Shown here: one piece after another, positions 28,250-36,409 of the stretch | Layout: each line of letters opens with the position of its first letter | Numbering within the stretch: position 1 is the first letter of the stretch | Source of the DNA: Gemmatimonadota bacterium | GTDB lineage: Bacteria; Gemmatimonadota; Gemmatimonadetes; Gemmatimonadales; Gemmatimonadaceae | Assembly (NCBI GenBank): GCA_028287235.1 | Contig: JAQBQB010000009.1 | Location: 62,001 to 126,000 of the forward strand | Reading direction: 5' to 3' | Length of the DNA: 64,000 nt | Notes under the pieces: generated by a model | The model's database searches: none | Told to the model about the DNA's origin: nothing | The model's input: the letters and a program-made list of their open reading frames with translations, nothing else | Made by a program: the position numbers and the translations under genes

Positions 28250-29305
28250 TCAACCGAGCTCCGTTGCGGTGCGTGCGAGAATGCCCGCTACACTGGCGAT
28301 CCCCGTGCCGCGCATGAAGCCGGGCGTGTCGCGCGACGTGTGGATCCTCCCAAGCGTACGCAGATCGCCCCGGCTGAGTGTCACCGTCTGCCAGCCCGCT
28401 TCGGCGAGCGGCACGTGGTCGGTGAGAATGCCCGGAATGAGCCGTAGGACGCGCAGCGGCTCTCGTTGGGCCGAGGCGGCGTTGCGGATCCGCGCGAGGA
28501 GCGCCGCCGGCGCCGGGCTGCCGTGCATCACGGTGACCCGGCCGCGGTCGTCGACGCTGTCGCAGTTCAGCGCGACGCCCGGCCCTCGCCCTCGGACCCA
28601 GGCTCGCGCGCCGGCCAGCCCGAGCTCCTCGGCGTCGGTGATCAGCACCCCCACGCGTGCGGTGCTCGGAATGGCCTCGACCGCCTCGAGCACCGCGGCG
28701 ACCCCGCTCGCGTTGTCGAGCGTGCCCTGGTTCTTCGTGCCGACGATGGACAGCATCAGCGGCGTGGATCCGAGCCAGGTGGCGACGAGCAGCACCGCCG
28801 CGAGGAGCTCGTGCCCGCGAATCATCGCGAGCACCAAGAGTCCGATCAGGCCCAGGGTGGTGACGACCACGCCGAGTACACGCGCGATCATCGAGACCGG
28901 TTGCCACTTGGAGTCGATGTGCGCGACGAGCCAGATCGCCGGCTCGTCATCGCCGCGCGTCGCCTCGAGATTGACGCCCGTGCGCCGCCGTGCGGGGAAA
29001 TCGAGCACGCCGTCGCGGCCGAGGTAGCCGAGGGCGGCGGCGGTCACGGCCAGCGCGACGACCGACAGGATCGTGAGCGCCGGGGCGCGGCGTCCGAGAT
29101 ACAACCCGATCCCGGCCAGCGCCGCCACCAGACCGCCCAGCGGCGTGGCCCAGGCGCCGACGAATTCAGAATACTCAAACGATCGTTCTGTAACTACAAA
29201 ACCAGCATTTTTCAGGACGCCGGCGCAGTAGTCGCGCGCCTCGGCGGCCGCCGCACTTCCCGCCGGCCGCGCCTGGGCGCCGAGGTGCTCCAGGTGCGTC
29301 GCCAC
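28250..29305 (-). CDS. M28-family peptidase-like membrane protein
   Basis: A 351-residue protein of the M28 aminopeptidase clan with membrane helices inserted in the catalytic domain (about 51-70, 77-95, and two between 135 and 180). Metal-site residues: HIDSK (His/Asp, about 128), LDNASG (Asp, about 198), DAEELGLAGA (general base and metal ligand Glu-Glu), NCDS, and a late His (THSRDTPG-like RIHTSRDTPG). Thus the site seems complete. Start GTG at 29305 lies seven bases past the DapA-family stop. Substrate unknown. Confidence 0.8.
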   Translation of the reverse strand: MATHLEHLGAQARPAGSAAAAEARDYCAGVLKNAGFVVTERSFEYSEFVGAWATPLGGLVAALAGIGLYLGRRAPALTILSVVALAVTAAALGYLGRDGVLDFPARRRTGVNLEATRGDDEPAIWLVAHIDSKWQPVSMIARVLGVVVTTLGLIGLLVLAMIRGHELLAAVLLVATWLGSTPLMLSIVGTKNQGTLDNASGVAAVLEAVEAIPSTARVGVLITDAEELGLAGARAWVRGRGPGVALNCDSVDDRGRVTVMHGSPAPAALLARIRNAASAQREPLRVLRLIPGILTDHVPLAEAGWQTVTLSRGDLRTLGRIHTSRDTPGFMRGTGIASVAGILARTATELG

Positions 29306-29312
29306 TCGACCC

Positions 29313-30212
29313 CTACGCCGTCGCCAGCTCCGCGCTGCGCAGCAGCTCCTCGACGATCTCCCCCTGCTCCGCCGCGAGGCCCACCAGCGGCGACCGCACC
29401 GGGCCGCCGGCCAGCCCCACCCGATCCATCGCCGCCTTCACTCCCGCCACGCCGAGCTCGCCCACGATCTTCGCGCCGAGCGGCGACATGCGCGCCTGCG
29501 CCGCCGACGCGGCTTCCGCGTCGCCGCTCGCGGCCGCGTCGTACACCTCGAGCGACAAACCCGCCGCGAACAATGCCACGGCGAGAATTCCTCCAGGCGA
29601 TCCGCTCTCGAGCGCATGGTGAAACATCGGCGCATTCCCCGTCAGCACGGCGAACGTGGGCGACTGGATGTTCATGTACGACGCGAACAGCTCGCGATTG
29701 CCCGAGCTGTCCTTGATGCCGATCACGTTCTCGTGCGCCGCCAGCTCGGCCACGAGCGTGGGCGCGAGCGTGAAGTGCATGTACTTGGGAATGTTGTACA
29801 GCATCACCGGCACCGGGCTCTCCTCCGCGATGCGCCAGTAATGCTGCATCAACGCCGCGCCGGTCATCGCCGTGCCGTAGTAGTGCGGCGCCACGACCAG
29901 CACCGCGTCGGCCCCGCGCGACGCCGCGTCGCGCGTGTACTGCAAGCACGTGCGCGTCGACTCGGCGCCCGTGCCGGCGATCAGCCACTTGTCGCGCGGC
30001 ACCAACTCGCGCGCCGCGTCGATCAGCGCCGAGCGCTCCGAGGCGTCGAGCAGGGCGGCTTCGCCCGTCGAGCCGTTCGTGACGATGCCGTGCAGCCCGG
30101 CGGCGAGATGCGCGCGCACGTTGGCTGAGAACGCGGCCACGTCCAGCTCGCCCGTCTCCGCATAGAAGGTGGTCACCACGGGGGCGAACACGCCCTTGAG
30201 CTCTTTTTTCAT
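29313..30212 (-). CDS. DapA/HOGA-family class I aldolase-type lyase
   Basis: A 299-residue (beta/alpha)8 protein of the dihydrodipicolinate synthase/N-acetylneuraminate lyase superfamily. Schiff-base Lys in IGIKDSSGN (about 165), the active-site Tyr in MLYNIP, and the GSTGE loop (about 47) are present. In true DapA the Tyr is followed by a Pro-x-Arg-Thr whose Arg binds the aspartate-semialdehyde carboxylate; here the text is YNIPKYMHF with no Arg. So lysine synthesis is doubtful and a 4-hydroxy-2-oxoglutarate or sugar-acid aldolase is likelier. One-base overlap (TGATG) with pilT. Confidence 0.85.
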   Translation of the reverse strand: MKKELKGVFAPVVTTFYAETGELDVAAFSANVRAHLAAGLHGIVTNGSTGEAALLDASERSALIDAARELVPRDKWLIAGTGAESTRTCLQYTRDAASRGADAVLVVAPHYYGTAMTGAALMQHYWRIAEESPVPVMLYNIPKYMHFTLAPTLVAELAAHENVIGIKDSSGNRELFASYMNIQSPTFAVLTGNAPMFHHALESGSPGGILAVALFAAGLSLEVYDAAASGDAEAASAAQARMSPLGAKIVGELGVAGVKAAMDRVGLAGGPVRSPLVGLAAEQGEIVEELLRSAELATA

Positions 30213-31387
30213 CAGAGAAAGTCCAGTCCACCTGTTTGAATGCCGTCGAGCTGCGTCGACTCGGGCTCGGGCGCCGCCGGCTCCTCCGGCGGAATGTCTT
30301 CCGCCTTCACCGTCTGCGACAGCCGCGAGAACATGCGCATCTTGAGCTCGAAGTCCGACGGGTTGCTCGCCGCCGCCTTCGCCGTCTCGAACGTGACCTC
30401 GCCGCTCTGCACGAGATCGGTGAGACACTGGTCGAACGTCTGCATGCCGTACTGCTCGCGTCCTTCGGCGATGTAGTCGCGAATCTCGCCGATCCGCGTG
30501 CCCTCGAGAATGACGTCCTTGATCGTGGGGGTGACGATCATGATCTCGGCGGCCACGGCGCGTCCCTTTCCTGAGCGCGTCGGCAGCAATCGCTGCGAGA
30601 TCACCGCGTACAGCGACTCGGCGAGCCGAATGCGAATGACGTCCTGCTCCTCGGGCGCGAACATCGCCATGATGCGCAAAATCGTGCTCTGCGCGTCGGG
30701 CGTATGCAGCGTGGACATGAGCAGGTGCCCCGTCTCCGCCGCCTTGATTGCCGTGTCCACCGTTTCGGCGTCGCGCATCTCGCCGATCATGATGACGTCG
30801 GGATCCTGCCGCAGGGCGGCGCGCAGGCCCATCTTGAAGTCGGTCGTGTCGGAGCCGATCTCGCGCTGCGTCACCGACGACGCGCGGTCCTTGTGCAGGA
30901 ACTCGATCGGATTCTCGAGCGTGAGGATGTGCCGCGCCTCGCGCACGTTGATGTAGTTGATCAGCGCCGCCATGGTGCTCGACTTGCCCGAGCCCGTGAC
31001 GCCGGTGACGAGAATCATTCCGCGCTCGGTCTCGGCGATCTTCGCCAGCACCGGCGGCAGGCCGAGCTTCTCGAACGTCGGCACTTCCCACGGAATGACA
31101 CGCATGATGATCGAGAACGATCCGCGCTGCTTCATGATGTTCACGCGAAAGCGCCCGATCCCCGCCGCCGCCCACGAGCAGTCGTAGTCGAGGATCTTGT
31201 CGAGCCGCGCCTTGTCGTCCTCGTTCGTCATGAGGTGCAGCGCGATGGCGCGCGTCTGGTCGGGCGTCAGCGCCTGCTTCGTCAACGCGACGAGCTCGCC
31301 GTTGATGCGCGCCCGGAACACGTCGCCCGCCTTCATGTGCAGGTCGGACGCGCCTCGGTCGACCGCCGCCTTGATGATCTTTTCCAT
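30212..31387 (-). CDS. pilT: PilT-family type IV pilus retraction ATPase
   Basis: A 391-residue hexameric secretion-type ATPase powering pilus retraction (twitching). N-terminal PAS-like domain with ASDLHMKAG (13-21), Walker A GVTGSGKSS (129-137), Asp box, Walker B (ALRQDPDVIMIGEMRD) and His box (HLLMSTLHTPDA). The C-terminal 40 residues are acidic/Pro-rich (PEEPAAPEPESTQLDG), an addition to the E. coli form. No other pilus gene lies nearby. Start ATG follows the hydroxyacid dehydrogenase stop by one base. Confidence 0.93.
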   Translation of the reverse strand: MEKIIKAAVDRGASDLHMKAGDVFRARINGELVALTKQALTPDQTRAIALHLMTNEDDKARLDKILDYDCSWAAAGIGRFRVNIMKQRGSFSIIMRVIPWEVPTFEKLGLPPVLAKIAETERGMILVTGVTGSGKSSTMAALINYINVREARHILTLENPIEFLHKDRASSVTQREIGSDTTDFKMGLRAALRQDPDVIMIGEMRDAETVDTAIKAAETGHLLMSTLHTPDAQSTILRIMAMFAPEEQDVIRIRLAESLYAVISQRLLPTRSGKGRAVAAEIMIVTPTIKDVILEGTRIGEIRDYIAEGREQYGMQTFDQCLTDLVQSGEVTFETAKAAASNPSDFELKMRMFSRLSQTVKAEDIPPEEPAAPEPESTQLDGIQTGGLDFL

Positions 31388-31388
31388 G

Positions 31389-32423
31389 TCAGTACCCGGC
31401 GTGCTTGTCGACGACGTTCCGCAATGAGTCTCCTCGTAAGTATCGAGCCCAATTGTCGAGAAACAAGTCGAGCTGACGGGGCCAAAACCGTCCCGGCGAC
31501 ACCGGCGACGTGTGCGGCGTGAGCAGAACCTGTCGAAGCTGCCACAGGGGGCTGGTCGACGCCAGTGGCTCCTCCTTGAAGACGTCGAGCACCGCGCCGC
31601 GTAACCGTCCCGACTCGAGCCGCTCGACGAGCGCCGCGTCGTCGAGCATCGCGCCGCGCGCCACGTTGACGATGATCGCCGACGGCGGCAGCAAATCCAG
31701 GCGCTCGGCGGTGAGCAGCTGTGCGGTCTCGGGCGTCAGCGGCGCCGCGAGGATGATGACGTCGTGGTTGGGCAGCTCGGCGTCGAGCTGGTCGAGGGCA
31801 ACGACGCGCTCGAAGCCCGGCGGCGGCCCGAGCTCCACGCGCCGGCGAACACCCGTGCACCGCGCGCCGAGTGCGGTGAGTCGCTCCGCCGTCGCTGCGC
31901 CGAGTCCGCCGGTGCCCACGATGAGCGCGCGGACCGTGTCCATCTCGCGCAGCACCGAGTCGAGACGCACGAACGGCGTCTTGTTCCACTCGGCGCGCCG
32001 CTGCTGGTCGGCCGCGAAATCGAGCCCGCGCAGAAAGTGCAGCACGCCGCCCACGATGTACTCGGCGATCGGAATGGCGTGGATGCCGGCGGAGTTGGTC
32101 AACACCACGCTGCTCGCCATCATCTCAGGATGCAGCGACGTGACCACGCCGGCCGCAGCCGAGTGTACCCACTGCAGCTGTTTCGCCTCGAGAAACAACA
32201 GCCGCGGAATGCCGAATCCATAATAGATCTCGGCGTCGCGGACGGCGTCCATCACTTCGTCGCTCGGCCGCGGCGGACCGTCACCGTCCGAGCTCGTGGC
32301 CGCGTGAACGACGTGTACGCGCCAGCCCTTGGGCGTCGCCTCGAGGAGGCGGCGCTCTCCGTCGGCCGTCAGCGCCCAGTTTTTCGAGGTCGCCGCAAGG
32401 TCGACGACGAGCAAACGATCCAT
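31389..32423 (-). CDS. D-2-hydroxyacid dehydrogenase family protein
   Basis: NAD(P)-dependent oxidoreductase, 344 residues. Rossmann motif VGTGGLGAATAERL at about 169-182, catalytic Arg in NVARGAML, Glu in FKEEPL and His in LTPHTSP. The residues after the second strand (CTGVRRRVE) have three Arg, favouring NADP, as in glyoxylate/hydroxypyruvate reductase-like members. Substrate not determinable. Its ATG directly abuts the MgtC gene stop. Its presence in an operon with pilT, MgtC and a DapA-family aldolase is not an obvious pathway, though the aldolase could yield a 2-oxoacid that this enzyme reduces. Confidence 0.88.
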   Translation of the reverse strand: MDRLLVVDLAATSKNWALTADGERRLLEATPKGWRVHVVHAATSSDGDGPPRPSDEVMDAVRDAEIYYGFGIPRLLFLEAKQLQWVHSAAAGVVTSLHPEMMASSVVLTNSAGIHAIPIAEYIVGGVLHFLRGLDFAADQQRRAEWNKTPFVRLDSVLREMDTVRALIVGTGGLGAATAERLTALGARCTGVRRRVELGPPPGFERVVALDQLDAELPNHDVIILAAPLTPETAQLLTAERLDLLPPSAIIVNVARGAMLDDAALVERLESGRLRGAVLDVFKEEPLASTSPLWQLRQVLLTPHTSPVSPGRFWPRQLDLFLDNWARYLRGDSLRNVVDKHAGY

Positions 32424-33134
32424 TTAGTCCGTGGTGATGCTGACGACGTCTTGTTGGCTGCGCAGGAGGTCGATGAGCACGTCGAATTGCTTCGTCGCCC
32501 CGATCAGGTCGAGCTCAAATGTACGATCGGTGTCGTGCTCGTAGGTACGCCTGGTGAAAATATGGATGCCCTGTGACTCGATGATCTTCTGCAGCTCGTC
32601 GAAGGGCACGCCCGGCTTGACGCGCAGCGTTGCGTGGATGCGCCGGCGCTTCGCCATGAGCCGGTGCTCCACGGGACGAAGGCCCACGAGAATCCCCATG
32701 ATCACCAGCGTGCCGCCGCACGCCTCCACGTACGCTCCGGCCCCCACGGCGGCGCCGATCGCGCCGACGACCCAGATCGTCGCCGCGGTCGTGAGCCCGA
32801 CGACCGCGCCCCCGCCGTGTAGAATGGCGCCGGCGCCGAGGAAGCCGATGCCCGAGACAATCTGCGCGGTGATGCGCGTGGTGTCGCCGTACGGGCGCCC
32901 GTCGGGCGTGAAGCCGATCGTCGCCATGTCGACGGACAGCTGCGTGAACAGCGCGGCGCCCACGCAGATGAGGATGTTCGTCCGAAGTCCGGCGGGCTTT
33001 CCCGCCATCTCCCGCTCGAGACCAACCGCACCGCCGAGGACGGTGGCGAGTAGCAGCTTACCGAGAACGCTGAGCCGCAGCGTCTCGGCAAGCGTGGTCG
33101 CGGCCTGAGTCAGCTCCGCCGCAGCCACTACCAT
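32424..33134 (-). CDS. MgtC/SapB-family membrane protein
   Basis: A 236-residue protein: about four to five N-terminal membrane helices with the MgtC signature (VLGGAVGLEREMAGKPAGLRTNILICVGAALFTQLS; RITAQIVSGIGFLGAGAIL; GLTTAATIWVVGAIGAAVG), then a cytoplasmic ACT-like C-terminal domain (MAKRRRIHATLRVKPGVPFDELQKIIESQGIHIF...). MgtC proteins modulate Mg/phosphate homeostasis and inhibit ATP synthase in pathogens; environmental homologues are unstudied. It lies 15 bases after the zinc-ribbon gene. Confidence 0.92.
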   Translation of the reverse strand: MVVAAAELTQAATTLAETLRLSVLGKLLLATVLGGAVGLEREMAGKPAGLRTNILICVGAALFTQLSVDMATIGFTPDGRPYGDTTRITAQIVSGIGFLGAGAILHGGGAVVGLTTAATIWVVGAIGAAVGAGAYVEACGGTLVIMGILVGLRPVEHRLMAKRRRIHATLRVKPGVPFDELQKIIESQGIHIFTRRTYEHDTDRTFELDLIGATKQFDVLIDLLRSQQDVVSITTD

Positions 33135-33149
33135 CTGTGCCGGCCGCGA

Positions 33150-33410
33150 TCACCGCCCGTCGAGATCCCGTACGTCCGCGGGCGACGTGTCGGGCGACGA
33201 ATCGCCGTAGCTGATGCTGCGCGCCTGTTCTTCGAGCTGGGCCTCTGTCGCGTCGTCGGGCTCGGTCGGAGTGGCAAACGTGCGGAACACCGTGCCGCCG
33301 CACTTCTCGCATGTCACGGCGTTGGGGACCGCTTTGTCGTAGAACTTCTCGTTCCCGCAGGTAATGCACACCAGCGTCACGAGCCCAGTGGGCCCAGTAT
33401 CATCAGCCAT
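33150..33410 (-). CDS. Small zinc-ribbon protein
   Basis: An 86-residue protein with one zinc ribbon: two CxxC knuckles (CITCGNEKFY at 15-24 and CEKCGGTVFR at 34-43), followed by an acidic unstructured tail. A role in nucleic-acid or protein binding is possible; no function is known. It is the first gene of a seven-gene, tightly spaced operon (zinc ribbon, MgtC, dehydrogenase, pilT, aldolase, M28, DUF456). Confidence 0.75.
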   Translation of the reverse strand: MADDTGPTGLVTLVCITCGNEKFYDKAVPNAVTCEKCGGTVFRTFATPTEPDDATEAQLEEQARSISYGDSSPDTSPADVRDLDGR

Positions 33411-33515
33411 TGGTCGCTCACGTTGAGTTCGCGACCGAGCGTTGCAAGAGCCATGCGGCGCGAGAAAAGATGCGGGCTCGGCTGTTGCGGCGCTAGAGAA
33501 AAAGCAGCGAACGCA

Positions 33516-34022
33516 TTATCCGAAGTTCGGACTCTGGATCGCCTCGAACACGATCTGCATCCCGATCAACCCCAGCGGAATGAGCGCATTGATCGCGCGC
33601 CGTCTCGATACCGCCGGCAACGACCTGGTGTACACGAGCCAGCACGCCACGATGAGCGCACTCTCGACCAGGATGTCGCCGAGGGGATGCGCGTAGAGCA
33701 ACAACCCCACTGTCGGACCGCCGGGCCAGGTCGGCTTGAGTCCCGTGATGAAGTCCGCCGGCCAATGCGACACGTAGGTCAGCCACACCACGAACGCGTC
33801 GAGCTTCACGCGCGACAGCGCAAAGTAGATCAGCGCGACGGCCGTCGCGCCGATACCGACCGATACGAGCGAGTGCGAGATCTCGCGGTTGTAATGATGC
33901 AGCGCGTCGGCGAACAGCTCGATCCAATCGGGAGCGAACGCGACGGGAACGAGCAGTGCGAGCGGGATGCTTGGCCGCTTCGCCTTGGCGAGCAGCGCGA
34001 GAGCGGCGTGGCCGGCGAACAC
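33516..34022 (-). CDS. Membrane protein of the YdjM/DUF457 metal-dependent hydrolase type
   Basis: A 168-residue integral membrane protein with about four helices. Histidines and acids placed in or beside helices (MFAGHAALALL; DWIELFADALHHYNREISHSLVS; TYVSHWPADFITGL; YAHPLGDILVE) are the pattern of the LexA-regulated YdjM-like family. Start GTG at 34022 directly abuts the TGA of a possible tiny upstream frame (34023-34097, 24 codons, LLLPWMWLTVL). A catalytic role is unproven. Confidence 0.7.
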   Translation of the reverse strand: MFAGHAALALLAKAKRPSIPLALLVPVAFAPDWIELFADALHHYNREISHSLVSVGIGATAVALIYFALSRVKLDAFVVWLTYVSHWPADFITGLKPTWPGGPTVGLLLYAHPLGDILVESALIVACWLVYTRSLPAVSRRRAINALIPLGLIGMQIVFEAIQSPNFG

Positions 34023-34113
34023 TCAGCGCGTCCGCCGGAGCAGGCGGTCGAGCACGGTCAACCACATCCACGGTAGGAGGAGAGCGGCCGCGATCACGGA
34101 CGAGCCGAGACGT

Positions 34114-34284
34114 TCAAATCGGTCGCGCTGGTCGCTTCTTCTGCGCGCACTCCTCACACAGCGTCGCGCTGGCGTTGAGCCGGGCGCCGCAACAGCCGCA
34201 GAGATTGTAGAACCGAACCCCGTTCGGCGTCACGTCGCGATGAATCGCCGACGCGTAGCTCGTGCTGGCGAAGTTGATGAACAT
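34114..34284 (-). CDS. Small zinc-ribbon protein (56 residues)
   Basis: A short protein reading MFINFASTSYASAIHRDVTP then a zinc ribbon with CxxC knuckles (LCGCCGARL at 28-36 and LCEECAQKK at 42-50). The open frame continues upstream to 34503 without a stop, but that part is Arg-rich and low-complexity, so the ATG at 34284 is preferred. It could be a DNA- or RNA-binding small protein. Between it and the tryptophanyl-tRNA synthetase gene (34285-34509) I see nothing else. Confidence 0.5.
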   Translation of the reverse strand: MFINFASTSYASAIHRDVTPNGVRFYNLCGCCGARLNASATLCEECAQKKRPARPI

Positions 34285-34509
34285 CGGGGTGACCACCGAA
34301 TGACGCGCACGGCGGTAAGGCTTCCAGGCTGTGACACGCGCAAGAAGACGCCGAAAGAACTGCCGAGGAGAAAACTGCATGGCACGCCGGGAATGAGCCG
34401 CGCACTTCCACGTTCCTCGCCGGCAGCGCGCGGCGGCGAAACCGGCGGCGAGAGCGGAGGCCCAAAATGCACGGCTCATGCCGAATCCCCGCACGCCGGG
34501 CAACTCCGA

Positions 34510-35523
34510 TCAAAAACCCATCCGCTCGCGAACCACGTCAATTGTTTCGCGCGCCAGGCGCCGGCACCGGTCGGCGCCCGCGGCGAGCGCGTCGTCGACC
34601 GCTTTCGGATACGCCGCGAGCTCGACGGCCCGCCGCCGGATCGGCACCAACTCGGTCTCCATCGACTCGGCCAACACCTTCTTGCAATCGATGCAGCCCC
34701 ACCCGGCCGTGCTGCACTGCACCGCGACATGCTCCACCGTCTCGGGCGAGCTGAACGCCTTGTGCAGATGGAAGATGTTGCACACCTCGGGCGTGCCGGG
34801 GTCCGTCTTCCGAATGCGCTTGGGATCGGTGACGGCCGGACGCAGCTTCGCCCAGATCGACTCGGGCGGCTCGAGCAGGCCAATGGTGTTGTTCATCGAC
34901 TTCGACATCTTCGCCTGGCCGTCGAGTCCCATGATGCGGCGCATGGGCGTGAGCAGCGGCTTGGGCTCCGGAAAGAATTCTTCACGCTCCTCGGCGCCGT
35001 CTTCCGTCGTCTTGCCGGTGGCGCGCGCGAACATCGCGTTCCAGCGGCGCGACACGACGCGCGACAGCTCGAGATGCTGCACCTGATCCTCGCCCACCGG
35101 CACGAGGTCGGCGCGATAGAGCAGAATGTCGGCGGCCTGGAGCACCGGGTAGTTCAGCAGGCCCGCCGTCACGCTCTCCTGACGCGCCGACTTCTCCTTG
35201 AACTGCGTCTGGCGCTCGAGCTCTCCGAGGGGCGTGATGGTGTTGAGAAACCACGCAAGCTCGGTATGTTCCGGTACCTGCGACTGCACGAAAAGTGACG
35301 CGACGTTCGGATCGATGCCCGCCGAGAGCAGCGACACCGCCATCTCGCGCCGGCGCACGCGGAGTCGCTCGGGGTCGTACTGCTGCGTGATCGCGTGGTA
35401 GTCCACGATGCAGAAGATCGACTCGAACTCGTGTTGGAGCTGCGTCCAATTCTTGACCGCCCCGAGGTAGTTGCCAATGTGCAGCTCCCCGGACGGCTGA
35501 ATTCCACTGAAAATCCGTGACAT
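34510..35523 (-). CDS. trpS: Tryptophanyl-tRNA synthetase
   Basis: Class I synthetase charging tRNA-Trp, 337 residues. N-terminal FSGIQPSGELHIGNYLGA (HIGN, the HIGH-class motif, at 15-18), KMSKS at about 206 and the conserved GEDQVQHLELSR. The N-terminus is typical. A Cys-rich stretch near the end (TAGWGCIDCKKVL) is usual in this subfamily. Its first codon (35521-35523) overlaps the first bases of the divergent IMPase frame. Confidence 0.97.
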   Translation of the reverse strand: MSRIFSGIQPSGELHIGNYLGAVKNWTQLQHEFESIFCIVDYHAITQQYDPERLRVRRREMAVSLLSAGIDPNVASLFVQSQVPEHTELAWFLNTITPLGELERQTQFKEKSARQESVTAGLLNYPVLQAADILLYRADLVPVGEDQVQHLELSRVVSRRWNAMFARATGKTTEDGAEEREEFFPEPKPLLTPMRRIMGLDGQAKMSKSMNNTIGLLEPPESIWAKLRPAVTDPKRIRKTDPGTPEVCNIFHLHKAFSSPETVEHVAVQCSTAGWGCIDCKKVLAESMETELVPIRRRAVELAAYPKAVDDALAAGADRCRRLARETIDVVRERMGF

Positions 35524-36365
35524 CCGGTCAACATAATACCAGTCGGGCGCTGCTGGCGACTTGCGTGGCCGCGGCGGCGCGCGCGGCGGAGATCATTCGC
35601 CACGGCGCGGCGAACCGCGGCGCGCTTCACTGGGAGAACAAGTCGGCGTCGGACTTCGTGAGCGAGGTCGATCGCAACGCGGAGCAGGCGATCAACGAGG
35701 TCGTCGCGAGCCGTCATGCCGACGCGCGCGTGCTCGGCGAGGAATTCTCGCCGGCGATGACCGATCGCACGGGGCTCGTCTTCGTGGCCGACCCGCTCGA
35801 CGGGACGACGAACTTTCTTCACGGGTTCCCGTGGTACGCCGTGTCGATCGCGGCGCTCGTCGACGACGAGACGCTGGCCGGCGTGGTGCTCAACGTGGCG
35901 AACGGCGACCTGTTCTCGGCGACCGCGGGCGGCGGCGCGCGCATGGGCGGGCAGCCGATCTCCGTGTCGCCGATCACCGAGCCGACCCGCGCGCTGATCG
36001 GCACCGGATTCCCGTTCAAGGACGGCTCCCGCGTCGATGAGTATTTGCGCGTGCTGCCGCGGATCATGGTCGAAACGGCGGGCATTCGCCGCCCCGGCGC
36101 CGCCGCGCTCGACCTCGCCGACGTGGCCTGCGGGCGATTCGAGGCGTTCTGGGAGCTCACGCTCGCGCCGTGGGACATCGCGGCGGGCATGCTGCTCGTG
36201 CGCGAGGCTGGAGGAATCGTGACCGATCTGTCGGGCGCGCCCGCGAAAGTTGGACATACGGGACTCGTCGCCGGCAATCCAACGATGCACGCGTGGCTGC
36301 TCGAGCGGGTCGGGACTCCGAGCGGCGGGCGTCCCGAAGCACCGGGACCCGGATTCACCGAATAG
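35517..36365 (+). CDS. Inositol-monophosphatase family protein
   Basis: Mg-dependent phosphatase, 282 residues. Metal ligands: GEEF (about 75), DPLDGTTNF (about 92-100) and APWDIAAG (about 218). The family includes IMPases, CysQ-like nucleotidases and fructose-1,6-bisphosphatases; SuhB-like IMPase is the nearest look. The frame starts with GTG at 35517 and would overlap trpS by seven bases; the GTG at 35565 (VAAAARAAEII) is a plausible alternative that would leave room for a promoter. The C-terminal SGGRPEAPGPG tail is unusual. Confidence 0.9.
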   Translation: MTSGQHNTSRALLATCVAAAARAAEIIRHGAANRGALHWENKSASDFVSEVDRNAEQAINEVVASRHADARVLGEEFSPAMTDRTGLVFVADPLDGTTNFLHGFPWYAVSIAALVDDETLAGVVLNVANGDLFSATAGGGARMGGQPISVSPITEPTRALIGTGFPFKDGSRVDEYLRVLPRIMVETAGIRRPGAAALDLADVACGRFEAFWELTLAPWDIAAGMLLVREAGGIVTDLSGAPAKVGHTGLVAGNPTMHAWLLERVGTPSGGRPEAPGPGFTE

Positions 36366-36409
36366 ATTCCCTGCGCCCACCCAACCGCTCATCCTCTCAT
36401 CCTGGCTCT

